Assembly: GCA_035690485.1 (NCBI GenBank)
Contig: DASSKL010000010.1
Coordinates: 81,911-145,910 of the forward strand
Source of the DNA: Mycobacteriales bacterium
GTDB taxonomy: Bacteria > Actinomycetota > Actinomycetes > JAFAQI01 > DASSKL01
Direction of reading: 5' to 3'
DNA: 64,000 nt
Both the position numbers and the translations under genes were made by a program. Position 1 is the first letter of the stretch; each line of letters starts with the position of its first letter. Below are positions 8,810 to 18,200 of the stretch, piece by piece. The notes beneath the pieces are model-generated. The model searched no databases. It was given only the letters and a program-made list of their open reading frames with translations, and was not told where the DNA came from.

Positions 8810-9748
8810 ATGGGCTGGACCGCGAACGACATTCCTGACCTGCACGGGCGCACGGCGATCGTCACCGGCGCCAACAGCGGCATCGGGTTCCACACCGCGC
8901 TGCAGCTGGCCAAGCACGGGGCACTCGTGGTGCTCGGCTGCCGCGACCCGCACCGCGGTGCCGCAGCACTCGCCCGCCTCGAGGCGGCATCGGTGTCGGC
9001 CCAGCTGCTCGCGCTCGACCTCGGGCACCTGGACTCGGTCCGCACGTTCGCCCGGCACATCGCCGCCGACCACCCCCGCGTCGACATCCTCGTCAACAAC
9101 GCCGGCCTCATGGCGATCCCGTACCAGCACACGGCCGACGGGTTCGAGATGCAGCTCGGCGTCAACCACCTCGGGCACTTCGCGCTCACCGGCCTGCTGC
9201 TGCCGCAGCTGCTCGAGGCGCCCGAGCCCCGCGTCGTGACGGTCAGCAGCACCGCGCACCGCACCGGCGTCATGCGGTTCGACGACCTGCAGGGGGAGAA
9301 GCGCTACCGCAGGTGGCAGGCCTACGGGCAGTCCAAGCTGGCGAACCTGCTGTTCGCCTACGAGCTCGACCGGCGCGCCCGCACTGCGCAGCTGCCGCTG
9401 ACCAGCGTCGCCGCCCACCCCGGCTACGCCGCGACCGACCTGCAGACCAAGGGTGCCAAGATGGCGGGCCGCCCGCTGACGGAGACCGTCATGCGGCTCG
9501 GCAACGCGCTGCTGGCGCAGAGCGACGCTGCGGGCGCGCTGCCGTCCCTGTACGCCGCGGCCGCACCGGGTGTCCGGGGCGGCGAGTTCTACGGGCCCGG
9601 CCAGCTCTTCGAGAGCCGTGGTGCCCCGAAGCGGGTCTCGTCGTCGAAGGCCTCCCACGACGAGGTGGCCGCGCGCCGACTGTGGGACATCTCCGAGGAG
9701 CTGACCGGCGTCCGCTACGAAGCACTACGCGCCGGCTCGCCCGCCTAG
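8810..9748 (+). CDS. Short-chain dehydrogenase/reductase (retinol dehydrogenase-like)
   Basis: 312 residues. The NAD(P)-binding TGANSGIG near residue 16, NNAG, a catalytic serine strand VTVSSTAHR, and YGQSKLANLL (YxxxK catalytic pair) are visible. The order and length resemble the WW-oxidoreductase/retinol dehydrogenase-like SDR group, which usually prefers NADPH. I chose the ATG at 8810 because the SDR fold begins about 15 residues later; an in-frame start at 8744 would add 22 residues without family similarity. It follows the ABC permease by 75 bp and may be co-transcribed. Confidence 0.85.
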   Translation: MGWTANDIPDLHGRTAIVTGANSGIGFHTALQLAKHGALVVLGCRDPHRGAAALARLEAASVSAQLLALDLGHLDSVRTFARHIAADHPRVDILVNNAGLMAIPYQHTADGFEMQLGVNHLGHFALTGLLLPQLLEAPEPRVVTVSSTAHRTGVMRFDDLQGEKRYRRWQAYGQSKLANLLFAYELDRRARTAQLPLTSVAAHPGYAATDLQTKGAKMAGRPLTETVMRLGNALLAQSDAAGALPSLYAAAAPGVRGGEFYGPGQLFESRGAPKRVSSSKASHDEVAARRLWDISEELTGVRYEALRAGSPA

Positions 9749-9754
9749 CACGGG

Positions 9755-10534
9755 TCAGTTGCGGCCGCGGGCCCACTGCGGCTTGCGCTTGCCCAGGAAG
9801 GCGTTCATGCCCTCCCGCGCGTCGGGCAGCTGGCTGGTCGCCGCCATGACCTCCATCGCGTAGGCGTAGGCCTTCGGCTGCTCGAGGTCGATCTGCGCGT
9901 AGAGCGCCTGCTTGCCGATGCCTTTGCTCTGCGCGGATCCGCGGGTGCAGCGCTGCAACAGGTCCATGACCGCGACGTCGAGCTGCGCCGCCGGTACGAC
10001 GGCGTTGACCAGCCCCCAGTCCAGCGCGGTCGCCGCATCGATCGCGTCACCGGACAACGCCAGCTCCGCGGCGCGCTTGCGGCCGACGTTGCGGGCGATC
10101 GCGACCATCGGCGTGTGGCAGAACCACCCGCCCTTGCCACCGGGAGCGGCGAATCCCGCGTCGTCGGAGGCGACCGCGAGGTCGGCCGACGCGACCAGCT
10201 GACAACCCGCCGCGGTCGCGAGCCCGTGCACGCGGGCGACCACCGGCTGCGGCACCTGCTGCATGAGCGTCATCAGCTCGGTGCAGACGGCGAGCAGGCG
10301 ACGTACCTCCTCGAGGTCGGCGGACACGACGTCGGCGAAGTCGTGCCCCGCCGAGAACACCGGCCCGTTTCCGGCCAGCACGATGCCCAGGGCGTCGCTC
10401 TCGCCGGCACGGGCGAACGCGTCGATCAGCTCGCGCATGTGCTCGAGCGACAGGGCGTTGCGTCGCTGCGGGCGGTTCATCGTGATCGTCGTGTAGTCGC
10501 CGGAGCGCTCGACGAGCACGTGCTCGTAGGTCAC
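9755..10534 (-). CDS. Enoyl-CoA hydratase/isomerase family protein
   Basis: 259 residues of the crotonase fold. The oxyanion-hole stretches are NRPQRRNALSLEHM and VFSAGHDFADV, with VHGLATAAGCQLVASADLAVAS as the second. In the usual position of the second catalytic acid, the sequence GGKGGWFCHTPMVAIARNVG lacks a clear glutamate. The reaction may therefore be isomerisation or another crotonase chemistry. The GTG start overlaps the stop of the upstream paralogue by four bases (10531-10534), so the pair is coupled. Confidence 0.88.
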   Translation of the reverse strand: MTYEHVLVERSGDYTTITMNRPQRRNALSLEHMRELIDAFARAGESDALGIVLAGNGPVFSAGHDFADVVSADLEEVRRLLAVCTELMTLMQQVPQPVVARVHGLATAAGCQLVASADLAVASDDAGFAAPGGKGGWFCHTPMVAIARNVGRKRAAELALSGDAIDAATALDWGLVNAVVPAAQLDVAVMDLLQRCTRGSAQSKGIGKQALYAQIDLEQPKAYAYAMEVMAATSQLPDAREGMNAFLGKRKPQWARGRN

Positions 10535-11412
10535 GAGAACTCCGGCTCGGTGAACCACGGAAAGTAGTCGGGCATGTCCGTCGAGGGCTTCATCGTGAAC
10601 TCCGGGGGCCGCTTCTCCAGGAACGACTGCACACCCTCGTAAGCGTCGGCCGAGGCGCCCATGTAGGCAATGCCCCGCGAGTCGATGCGGTGTGCGGCCA
10701 TCGGGTGGTCCTCGCCGAGCATCCGCCAGAGCATCTGCCGGGAGAGCGCCACGGACATCGCCGAGGTGTTGTCGGCCACCTCGCGGGCGAGAGCGTAGGC
10801 CGCGGGCAGCAGCTCGTCGGGCTCGTAGAGGCCGCTCACCAGCCGGGCGTCATAGGCCTCCTGTGCCGAGAAGACCCGCCCGGTCATGACCCACTCGCTG
10901 GCCTTGCTGATGCCGACCACGCGCGGCAGGAACCACGACGAGCAGGCCTCGGGCACGACGCCCCGGCGGGAGAAGACAAACCCGAACCGGGCCTCGGTCG
11001 ACGCCAGCCGCACGTCCATGGGCAGCTGCATCGTGGCGCCCACACCGACCGCCGGTCCGTTGACCGCGGCGATCACCGGCTTGAGGCTGCGGAAGATGCG
11101 CAACGTCACCAGGCCGCCGCCGTCGCGCCGCACCGGGGGGCCGTCACCGTCGCCCTCGCCGCCGCCCTGCGCCCGGCCGTCGAACGTGCTGCCGCCGGCC
11201 GACAGGTCCGCGCCGGCACAGAAGCCCCGCCCGGCGCCGGTGATCACGACCACGCGCACGCCGTCGTCCGCGTCGGCCCGGTCGAACGCGTCGATGAGCT
11301 CGTGCATCATCGTCGCGGTGAACGCGTTGAGCTTGTCGGGGCGGTTCAGCGTGAGCGTGAGGATCCGGTCCTCGACGCGATAGAGAATCTGCTCGTAGGT
11401 CGGGTCAGCCAT
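10531..11412 (-). CDS. Enoyl-CoA hydratase
   Basis: 293 residues, crotonase fold. NRPDKLNAFTATMM and GRGFCAGADLSAGG form the first oxyanion-hole region. An insertion of about 30 Gly/Asp-rich residues (GRAQGGGEGDGDGPP) follows, then AAVNGPAVGVGATMQLPMD and SRRGVVPEACSSWFLPRVVG, where Glu in VVPEA is the expected catalytic acid. Typical hydration of 2-enoyl-CoA in beta-oxidation. It is followed by a coupled paralogue without the matching glutamate, so the two may act on successive or different intermediates. The acidic glycine-rich insert is unusual for the family. Confidence 0.9.
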   Translation of the reverse strand: MADPTYEQILYRVEDRILTLTLNRPDKLNAFTATMMHELIDAFDRADADDGVRVVVITGAGRGFCAGADLSAGGSTFDGRAQGGGEGDGDGPPVRRDGGGLVTLRIFRSLKPVIAAVNGPAVGVGATMQLPMDVRLASTEARFGFVFSRRGVVPEACSSWFLPRVVGISKASEWVMTGRVFSAQEAYDARLVSGLYEPDELLPAAYALAREVADNTSAMSVALSRQMLWRMLGEDHPMAAHRIDSRGIAYMGASADAYEGVQSFLEKRPPEFTMKPSTDMPDYFPWFTEPEFS

Positions 11413-11439
11413 GCCTCGCAGTCTGCCCGACCCGATTGC

Positions 11440-12306
11440 TCAGATCGGTTGGCGGGGCTGCAACGTCGCCGAATCCATCCGCTTGCGGATGAGCGCGACA
11501 CCACGCGCGCCGACCGTGCTGATGAGGCTCGGAGCCAGACGGTGCAGCCGCCACAGCGCCCGCGCCGACAGCGGCGTCACGATCAGAGCCTTGTTGCGGT
11601 CCACCCCCCGCAGCACGTCGCGCGCGAGCTTGTCGACCGGGTAGGGGCGGCCGAGCTGCCGCTCGGCGCTGGCCTGCATCTCCTGCGCCCGCCGGGCCAT
11701 CGACGTCTGCGGCAGGTCCTCGGGGCCGAGGCCGTCGAGCATCGGGGTGTCGACGAAGCCCGGGCAGACCGCAGTGACCTTGACTCCGAACGGCCGCGCC
11801 TCGGCCCGCAGCGCGAGCGAGAGCCCGACGACGCCGTGCTTGGTCATCGAATAGGGAGTGAGCAACGGCGCGGGGATCAGCCCGGCCAACGATGCGGTGT
11901 TGACGATGTGGCCGAACCCCTGCTTGATCATCAGCGGGTAGGCCGCAGCCACGCCGTAGACGACCCCGCGCAGGTTGACGTCGATGACGCGATCCCAGTG
12001 GGCCACGGTCAGCTCCTCGACCTCGCCGCCGACCGCGACGCCCGCGTTGTTGAAGACGGCGTCCAGCCGGCCGTGCTCGATCTGCGCCTGCTGGTAGACA
12101 GCGGCGACGGCATCGGCGTCGCGTACGTCGAGCGCCACCCCCGAGGCCGTCCCCGGACCGAGCGACGACAGCATCGTGGCGACCTCGGACGCGCCCTGCG
12201 CGTTGATATCGGCAATCACGACGTGCGAGCCGCGCCGGACCAGGCCCTCGCTGACCGCCCGGCCGATGCCCGATGCACCGCCGGTCACCACTGCTACATG
12301 CGCCAC
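11440..12306 (-). CDS. Short-chain dehydrogenase/reductase
   Basis: 288 residues. TGGASGIG (cofactor turn), DVRDAD, NNAGVAVGG, NTASLAG and YSMTKHGVVGLS (Tyr-x-x-x-Lys) are intact, so this is a classical SDR with a C-terminal extension of about 60 residues ending RKRMDSATLQPRQPI. The GTG at 12306 is favoured over one at 12312 because GAGGA lies 6 nt upstream of the former and directly abuts the latter. A perfect inverted repeat CACGT-TGG-ACGTG sits at 12367-12379 upstream and could be a regulator site. It belongs to the same minus-strand stretch as the two enoyl-CoA hydratases. Confidence 0.88.
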   Translation of the reverse strand: MAHVAVVTGGASGIGRAVSEGLVRRGSHVVIADINAQGASEVATMLSSLGPGTASGVALDVRDADAVAAVYQQAQIEHGRLDAVFNNAGVAVGGEVEELTVAHWDRVIDVNLRGVVYGVAAAYPLMIKQGFGHIVNTASLAGLIPAPLLTPYSMTKHGVVGLSLALRAEARPFGVKVTAVCPGFVDTPMLDGLGPEDLPQTSMARRAQEMQASAERQLGRPYPVDKLARDVLRGVDRNKALIVTPLSARALWRLHRLAPSLISTVGARGVALIRKRMDSATLQPRQPI

Positions 12307-12406
12307 GTCCACTCCTCGGATGAGATCTGCGCCGACCGTCGCAGGTCACGGTCGGGCCGGTCAACCCACGTTGGACGTGAGTTCAGTAACGCGGGACGGC
12401 TTCCCG

Positions 12407-12763
12407 TCAGCGGTCACCGTCTCCCGGTGGGACGGTGTGGATGTGCGACGACGGTGGCTCCTGCACGTCGGGGATGCCGCCGGCGATCAGCGACGCGAGC
12501 GCACCGAAAAAGGCCACGATCGCGAAGAAACCGGCCATGACGGCGTGCGCGATCTGGTGGAGCGCGAGGTCCGGGTCATAGCCGGGGAGGAAGTGCGGGA
12601 GCTTCTTCGACGGCTCGACGAGATAGATGATCGCGATCGCGAAGAGGACGACCGACGCGCACATCCAGTAGGCCGCGCGCATCCGTGGGTCGCGCCGCGA
12701 CCGGCGCCGCGTCTTACGGGCCGCCCAGCGCTCGGCCGGCGTCTGCTGGCTGGGGATCGTCAC
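12407..12763 (-). CDS. Small two-helix membrane protein of unknown function
   Basis: 118 residues. A basic N-terminus (ARKTRRRSRRDPR) is followed by two membrane segments, about residues 31-48 (AAYWMCASVVLFAIAIIYLV) and 68-93 (HQIAHAVMAGFFAIVAFFGALASL), and a short polar tail. The positive-inside rule puts both ends in the cytoplasm. I do not recognise a named family. A TACGCT hexamer 7 nt before the GTG start suggests its own leaderless promoter, separate from the SDR downstream. Confidence 0.65.
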   Translation of the reverse strand: MTIPSQQTPAERWAARKTRRRSRRDPRMRAAYWMCASVVLFAIAIIYLVEPSKKLPHFLPGYDPDLALHQIAHAVMAGFFAIVAFFGALASLIAGGIPDVQEPPSSHIHTVPPGDGDR

Positions 12764-12770
12764 GACCCCC

Positions 12771-12776
12771 AGCGTA
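12771..12776 (-). promoter_or_regulatory. -10 hexamer TACGCT of the two-helix membrane protein
   Basis: Ends 7 nt before the GTG at 12763 on the minus strand; leaderless arrangement. Confidence 0.5.
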
Positions 12777-12824
12777 ACCCCGCCCGCTCGGCCGCTCGGT
12801 CCCCTCGACCCGCATGCCGAGCGG

Positions 12825-13583
12825 TCAGCCGCCGGCGCCGCCCATCGTGGTCACGCCGCCGTCGATGACCACGCACTCGCCGGTGATCCACGACGCGTCG
12901 TCGGAGAGCAAGAACGCCCCGAGCTTGCCGATGTCCTCCGGCTCGCCCAGGCGCTTCATCGGGTAGGCGCGGGACGACTCCTCCTCGTGCCCCTCGTAGA
13001 GCGCGCGGGCGAAGTAGGTCTTGACCACGGCGGGCGCGACGGCGTTGACCCGCACCTTGGGCCCCATCTCACCGCCGAGCTGCTTGGTGATGTGGATCAG
13101 CGCGGCCTTGCTGGCGTTGTAGGCGCCGAGGAACGGGCCGGTGCGTACGCCGCCCACCGACGCGATGTTGAGGATCGCGCCGCCGTGGTCGCGCATCCAG
13201 GCCTCCCAGCACTTCTGCGCCCAGGACACCGGCGAGACGACGTTGACCTCCATCACCTTGCGGATGGTCGACAGCGGCGCCTCGATCATCGGACCGAAGT
13301 GCGGGTTGACCGCCGCGTTGTTGACCAGGATGTCGACCGAACCCCACCGATCGAGCACCGCCTGCACGGTCTCCTGCTGGTGGTCCTCGTCGTCGGCGCT
13401 GCCGCGCGAGGCCATCGCCCGGTCGGGGCCGCCCAGCTTCTCGACCGCCGCCTCGAGCTCCTCGGGCTTGCGCGCGGTGACGCACACCCGGGCGCCCCGC
13501 CGCCCGATCTCCTCGGCGATCGCCAGGCCGATGCCTCGTGTACCGCCGGTGATGATCGCCGTCTTGCCGTCGAAGTCGCCCAC
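12825..13583 (-). CDS. Short-chain dehydrogenase/reductase (FabG-like)
   Basis: 252 residues, classical SDR. TGGTRGIG near residue 13, NNAAVNP, the serine strand NIASVGG and YNASKAALIHITK (Tyr-x-x-x-Lys) are present, as is the C-terminal SDDASWITGECVVIDGG typical of the FabG/KR-like group. GTG start with AGGAGG about 7 nt upstream. Likely NAD(P)-dependent oxidation or reduction of a beta-hydroxy or related intermediate. It sits beside other beta-oxidation-type genes but is separated from them by 61 bp and a small membrane protein. Confidence 0.9.
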   Translation of the reverse strand: MGDFDGKTAIITGGTRGIGLAIAEEIGRRGARVCVTARKPEELEAAVEKLGGPDRAMASRGSADDEDHQQETVQAVLDRWGSVDILVNNAAVNPHFGPMIEAPLSTIRKVMEVNVVSPVSWAQKCWEAWMRDHGGAILNIASVGGVRTGPFLGAYNASKAALIHITKQLGGEMGPKVRVNAVAPAVVKTYFARALYEGHEEESSRAYPMKRLGEPEDIGKLGAFLLSDDASWITGECVVIDGGVTTMGGAGG

Positions 13584-13659
13584 GCGACTACCTCCTCGTC
13601 AGGCTCTCGTGGCGCACGCTATAGGTGTCCGCCGGGCAAGATCGTGGCAGGGTTCGGGC

Positions 13660-15456
13660 GTGGCTCAACGGATCGAGGACTACGCCCTGCTCGGCGACAC
13701 GCAGACGGGGGCGCTGGTCGGGCGCGACGGCTCGATCGACTGGCTGTGCTTTCCCCGCTTCGACTCGGCCGCGGTGTTCGCGGCGCTGCTCGGCACGCCG
13801 GACAACGGCCGGTGGCTGCTCAGCCCGGTCGGCGAGGTCCGCACCAGCCGCCGGCGCTACCGGGGCGAGTCGCTGGTGCTCGAGACCGAGATGGACACCG
13901 ACGAGGGCACCGTCCGGCTGGTCGACTTCATGCCGATCCGCGGCGAGGCGCCCGACGTCGTGCGCATCGTCGAGGGCGTGCGCGGCCGCGTGCCGATGCG
14001 GATGGAGCTGCGGCTGCGGCTCGACTACGGCCACGTGATCCCGTGGGTGCGCCGGCTCGGCGACGACCTCGTCGCCGTCGCCGGCCCCGATGCGCTCTGG
14101 CTGCGCACGCCGGTCCGCACGCGCGGCCGGGACTTCACGACGGTCGCGGAGTTCACCGTCGGCGAGGGCGACCGGGTGCCCTTCGTCCTCACCTGGCAGG
14201 CCTCCCACCTGCCCGCCCCCCAACCGGTCGACGCCTTCGACTCCCTCGACGACACCACGTCGTGGTGGGAGGAGTGGATCGACAGGTGCTCCTACGACGG
14301 CGAGTGGACCGAGGCGGTCCACCGCTCGCTCGTGACCCTCAAGGGGCTCACCTATGCGCCCACCGGCGGCATCGTCGCGGCCGCGACCACGTCCTTGCCG
14401 GAACAGCTCGGCGGCGTACGCAACTGGGACTACCGCTACTGCTGGCTGCGCGACGCGACGCTGACGTTGACGGCGCTGCTCTACACCGGTCACGTCGAGG
14501 AGGCGCGCGCCTGGCGGTCGTGGCTGCTGCGCGCGGTGGCCGGCAGCCCGGAGGACCTGCAGATCATGTACGGCGTCGCGGGCGAGCGCCGGCTCGCCGA
14601 GTGGACCCCCGAATGGCTGCCGGGCTACGAGGGCTCCGCACCGGTGCGCATCGGCAACGCGGCGGTCGACCAGTTCCAGCTCGACGTCTACGGCGAGGTC
14701 ATGGACGCGCTGCACCTCGCCCGGCAGAACGGCCTCGAGCCGGAGAAGTCCGGCTGGTCGCTGCAGCGCGAGCTGATGGCCTTCGTCGAGGAGCACTGGC
14801 GGGAGCCCGACGAGGGCATCTGGGAGGTGCGCGGGCCGCGCCGGCAGTTCACCCACTCGCGGGTCATGGCGTGGGTGGCCGCCGACCGCAGCGTGCGGTC
14901 GATGGAGCGGTTCGGGCTCACGGGCCCGCTGCAGAAGTGGCGGGCGCTGCGCGACGAGATCCACGCCGAGGTGATGGCGAAGGGCTTCGACAGCGAGCGG
15001 CAGACCTTCACCATGTACTACGGCAGCAAGGAGCTCGACGCAGCACTGCTGCTGCTGCCCTCGGTGGGCTTCCTGCCGGCCGACCACCCCCGCATGCTCG
15101 GCACGGTCGCGACCGTGGAGCGTGAGCTGCTCTCCGACGGGTTCGTCATGCGCTACACGCAGCCGGCACAGGAGTCACCCGACGGCCTGCCGCCCGGCGA
15201 AGGAGCGTTCCTGGCGTGCAGCTTCTGGCTCGCGGACAACTACGCGATGCAAGGGCGGCACGACGAGGCCCGCGAGCTGTTCGAGCGACTGCTCGACCTG
15301 CGCAACGACGTCGGCCTGCTCGCCGAGGAGTGGGACCCGGCGGCCAAGCGCCAGGTCGGCAACTTCCCGCAGGCGTTCAGCCACGTGCCGCTGATCGAGA
15401 CCGCCCGCACGCTGTCGCACGACGGCGGCCCGGCGCACCCGCGCCGCCACGACTGA
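13660..15456 (+). CDS. Glycoside hydrolase family 15 protein (trehalase/glucoamylase-like)
   Basis: 598 residues. The N-terminal beta-sandwich (IEDYALLGDTQTGALVGRDGSIDWLCFPRF) is the standard start of actinobacterial GH15 proteins. The (alpha/alpha)6 barrel carries WDYRYCWLRDATLTL and, near the C-terminus, LLAEEWDP and GNFPQAFSH; the acidic residues in the first and second of these are the expected catalytic pair region. Mycobacterial homologues of this size are trehalases, so it may hydrolyse trehalose made by the OtsA/OtsB enzymes encoded 20 kb away; glucoamylase activity is the alternative. The GTG at 13660 is chosen because the family begins at VAQRIEDYALLG. Confidence 0.9.
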   Translation: MAQRIEDYALLGDTQTGALVGRDGSIDWLCFPRFDSAAVFAALLGTPDNGRWLLSPVGEVRTSRRRYRGESLVLETEMDTDEGTVRLVDFMPIRGEAPDVVRIVEGVRGRVPMRMELRLRLDYGHVIPWVRRLGDDLVAVAGPDALWLRTPVRTRGRDFTTVAEFTVGEGDRVPFVLTWQASHLPAPQPVDAFDSLDDTTSWWEEWIDRCSYDGEWTEAVHRSLVTLKGLTYAPTGGIVAAATTSLPEQLGGVRNWDYRYCWLRDATLTLTALLYTGHVEEARAWRSWLLRAVAGSPEDLQIMYGVAGERRLAEWTPEWLPGYEGSAPVRIGNAAVDQFQLDVYGEVMDALHLARQNGLEPEKSGWSLQRELMAFVEEHWREPDEGIWEVRGPRRQFTHSRVMAWVAADRSVRSMERFGLTGPLQKWRALRDEIHAEVMAKGFDSERQTFTMYYGSKELDAALLLLPSVGFLPADHPRMLGTVATVERELLSDGFVMRYTQPAQESPDGLPPGEGAFLACSFWLADNYAMQGRHDEARELFERLLDLRNDVGLLAEEWDPAAKRQVGNFPQAFSHVPLIETARTLSHDGGPAHPRRHD

Positions 15457-15495
15457 CCGGTCCGAGACGCTCGGCGCGGCGACGCCGGCGCGCGG

Positions 15496-16695
15496 TCAGA
15501 AGTGCGGGCCGCCCACCTGTGCGGCCATGGCCGGATCGACGCGGACGACTCCGGCGAGGTGCGACAGCGGCACGTCGCGCACCCGCACGAAGTCGCCGGT
15601 GTGCGGCGCGACGATCATCTTGCCGTCGCCCGCGTAGATCGCGACGTGGTCGACGTCGGACGGGTCGGCCGGGTTGTAGGTCCAGAACAGCAGGTCGCCC
15701 GGTCGCGCACTGTCCAGCGGCACGTGCGGGCCGGCGTACCACTGCTGCTGCGACGTGCGCGGCAGGAGGATGCCCGCCTGCCGGTACGCCCAGCCGACCA
15801 GCCCCGAGCAGTCGAACGCCGCCGGGCCGGTCGCGCCCCAGACGTAGGGCGCGCCGATGCGGCTGTAGGCCGCCTTCAGCACGGTGTTGATCTGGCGCCG
15901 GTCGAGGAACGAGCCGGCGTCACGGATGACGACGACCTTGCGCAGCAGCTGCACCTGGCTGCCGCCCATCGCCGCACGCAGCGCGCTCTGGACCTTCAGC
16001 GGGTCGGCGCCCGGCGCGCTCACCACGACGGCGTTCGAGGTCGGCAGGCCGAGACCGTGCGACTCGTTGCGGGCGACGACGGCGTCGATGCCGGGCAGCA
16101 TCGAGGCGAAGGCACCGATGCGCAGGTCCATGGGCCGGGTGCCGCGCACGTGGACGGTCTGCCCGAGCGGCAGCCCGGCGTCGTTGCCCATGCCGAACGA
16201 CGCGGTCAGCTCGCCGGCGGCGACGCTGTGCCACAGCGCGTCGGACTGCGCGGTCAGCTTCGGGGTGTAGGCGCGGAACGTCGACGGCCCCACGCCGATC
16301 GCGGTGGCCGGGTGACCCGCGACCGTGATGCGTCCGTAGTCGACCAGGTCGAGCGCCTGCACGCCCTGCACCCGCGCGATCCGCTGCATGTCGGCGGCGG
16401 TCACCTGGTGGTTGTCGATGACGAGGAAGTCGGCCTCGTGCAACGCCGTCAGCGGTTGTACGACGGGAGCGCCGTGGCGGACCGACCGCGCGGGCGCGGC
16501 CGTTGCCGCCGGTGACGCCACGCCGGTGGAGGCCGACGGGGTGGCCGAGGGCAGCCACGGCAGCGGGTTGGAGAACGCTGTGGTCGCTGCCCGGGGACGG
16601 TCGGTGTGCGCGTGATCGGCGACGCCGGCCACCGCCGTTGCGGTGCCGGCCGCCAAGGTCACGGCCACCCCCGCAGCGACGAACCGCTCCAGCAA
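15496..16695 (-). CDS. Secreted NlpC/P60 peptidase with an unusual N-terminal domain
   Basis: 399 residues. The TTG start is supported by AGGAGG 8 nt upstream. An N-terminal signal/anchor segment (VAAGVAVTLAAGTATAVAGVA) and an Ala/Pro/Ser-rich linker come first. Residues about 85-265 then resemble the extracytoplasmic domain of MacB/FtsX-type ABC permeases (GLPLGQTVHVRG, LPTSNAVVVSAPGADP). The C-terminal NlpC/P60 domain (about 275-390) has Cys in FDCSGLVGWAYRQAG and His in DVDHVAIYAGDGKMI, the catalytic pair of gamma-D-Glu-mDAP type endopeptidases that cut peptidoglycan stem peptides. No partner gene adjoins it. Confidence 0.85.
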   Translation of the reverse strand: MLERFVAAGVAVTLAAGTATAVAGVADHAHTDRPRAATTAFSNPLPWLPSATPSASTGVASPAATAAPARSVRHGAPVVQPLTALHEADFLVIDNHQVTAADMQRIARVQGVQALDLVDYGRITVAGHPATAIGVGPSTFRAYTPKLTAQSDALWHSVAAGELTASFGMGNDAGLPLGQTVHVRGTRPMDLRIGAFASMLPGIDAVVARNESHGLGLPTSNAVVVSAPGADPLKVQSALRAAMGGSQVQLLRKVVVIRDAGSFLDRRQINTVLKAAYSRIGAPYVWGATGPAAFDCSGLVGWAYRQAGILLPRTSQQQWYAGPHVPLDSARPGDLLFWTYNPADPSDVDHVAIYAGDGKMIVAPHTGDFVRVRDVPLSHLAGVVRVDPAMAAQVGGPHF

Positions 16696-16901
16696 CGCCG
16701 TGACCTCCTCGCGACTCGTCGTACGCGCTGTCCAACGACGACCCGCCGAGGTGGTGACGCACGGTCACGGGCGGGGCCGCTTCCCTCGTTCTCGGGACCA
16801 TTCGACGCCGGGCTCCGGTCTCCTCCCGCTCGCGGTAGGTAGGCGACCGGGGCCACGCGTCACCCGTCGGCGGTGCCGCGCTCGCAGCGGCGAGATGACG
16901 G

Positions 16902-18200
16902 CTACGCGGGGCTGGTCTCCGACCTGCGGGTCGTGGCGACCTCGCTGGCGTCGTAGCGGGCGAACGCCGGTACGGCGGCCGCGAGCAGCAGCACGCCGAG
17001 GATGCACAGCAGTCCGCCGCTGGCGACGGAGGCGGTCAGGCCGGCGGCCGCGGCGATGCCGCCGGACTCGACGTCTCCCAGCCGGGGCCCGCCGGCGACG
17101 ACGACGATGAACACTCCCGACAACCGGCCGCGCAGCGCGTCCGGGGTCGCCGTCTGCAGGATCGTGTTGCGGAACACCGCGCTCACCATGTCGGCGGCGC
17201 CGGCCGCGGCGAGCAGCAACACGCCGAGCCACAGCACCCTCGTGAAGCCGAAACCGGTGATCGCCGCGCCCCACGCCAGGATCGCGACGATCACGGCGAG
17301 CCCCTGGCGCCGCACCCGGCCCAGCCAGCCGCCGAAGGTCGCGCCGAGCAGGGCGCCCATGGCGATCGCGGCGTACAGGATGCCGACCACGGTCGCGCCG
17401 CCGCCGTAGAACTTCTGCGCGATCGCCGGGAACAGCGCCCGCGGCATGCCGAAGACCATGGCGTTGATGTCGACGAGGAACGTCATCAGCAGGATCTTGC
17501 GGCCGGCGAGAAAGCGCAGCCCCTCGGCGACCGACTTCCAGCCCGCCTTCGCGCCACCGCCTTCCGGCGGGATGGCCGGCAGCCGCCACATCGCGTAGAG
17601 CGCGGCGGCGAAGCTCAACGTGTCGACCAGGTAGGCGGTGGACAGCCCGGACGTCGCGATGAGCGCACCGGCAGCGAGCGGTCCGCCGGTGAGGGCGACG
17701 TTCTGGCCGACCTGGGCGAGGGCGTACGCCGCGGGCAGCCGGGCACTCGGCAGCAACCGCGGGATCATCGCGCTGCGCGCCGGGTTGTCGACCCCGAAGA
17801 CGGCGGCCTGCAGCAGCACGATGCCGTAGAGCAGAGGCAGCGAGTGCAGTCCCAGCGCTGCCTGCGCGACGAGCGCCGCGGACAGCAGCGCGAGCACGCT
17901 GGACGTGAACAGCGCGAGCCGCCGGCGGTCCATGGAGTCGGCGATGGCGCCGCCGTACAGCCCGAAGGCCAGCAGTCCGATCAACCCGGCGAGGCCGACG
18001 AGTCCGACGTAGAGCGACGAGTGGGTCTGGTCGTAGACCTGGATCGGCACGGCGACCGAGGTCATCTGGTTGCCGACCATGGAGACCGTGAGCCCACCCC
18101 AGAGCCGCCGGTAGGCGGGGAACTCACGCAGCGGGGTGATGTCGGCCGCGTGCCGACCGAGGAAGCCGACGACGCGAGCGCGGCGCCCCCGTTGCTGCAC
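16902..18200 (-). CDS. MFS transporter (EntS/MFS_3-like exporter)
   Basis: 432 residues with about twelve hydrophobic helices. The N-terminal [30 protein letters not shown] and the loop [17 protein letters not shown] are typical of the enterobactin-exporter-like MFS group, and [21 protein letters not shown] lies in the second half. Likely proton-driven efflux; the substrate is unknown. Monocistronic, between a cell-wall peptidase and citrate synthase. The GTG start is preceded by TAGAGA at 6 nt, a weak match to the leaderless pattern. Confidence 0.88.
   Translation of the reverse strand: MQQRGRRARVVGFLGRHAADITPLREFPAYRRLWGGLTVSMVGNQMTSVAVPIQVYDQTHSSLYVGLVGLAGLIGLLAFGLYGGAIADSMDRRRLALFTSSVLALLSAALVAQAALGLHSLPLLYGIVLLQAAVFGVDNPARSAMIPRLLPSARLPAAYALAQVGQNVALTGGPLAAGALIATSGLSTAYLVDTLSFAAALYAMWRLPAIPPEGGGAKAGWKSVAEGLRFLAGRKILLMTFLVDINAMVFGMPRALFPAIAQKFYGGGATVVGILYAAIAMGALLGATFGGWLGRVRRQGLAVIVAILAWGAAITGFGFTRVLWLGVLLLAAAGAADMVSAVFRNTILQTATPDALRGRLSGVFIVVVAGGPRLGDVESGGIAAAAGLTASVASGGLLCILGVLLLAAAVPAFARYDASEVATTRRSETSPA

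Noticed and set aside
16696..16901. A ydaO-type (c-di-AMP) riboswitch before the NlpC/P60 gene
   Set aside because: Such RNAs often precede wall hydrolase genes, and GAGCGGGAGGAGACC looked suggestive. The conserved GGGGUGAAUC and CAGCUAACC...GUAGGCG segments are absent, so I did not call it.
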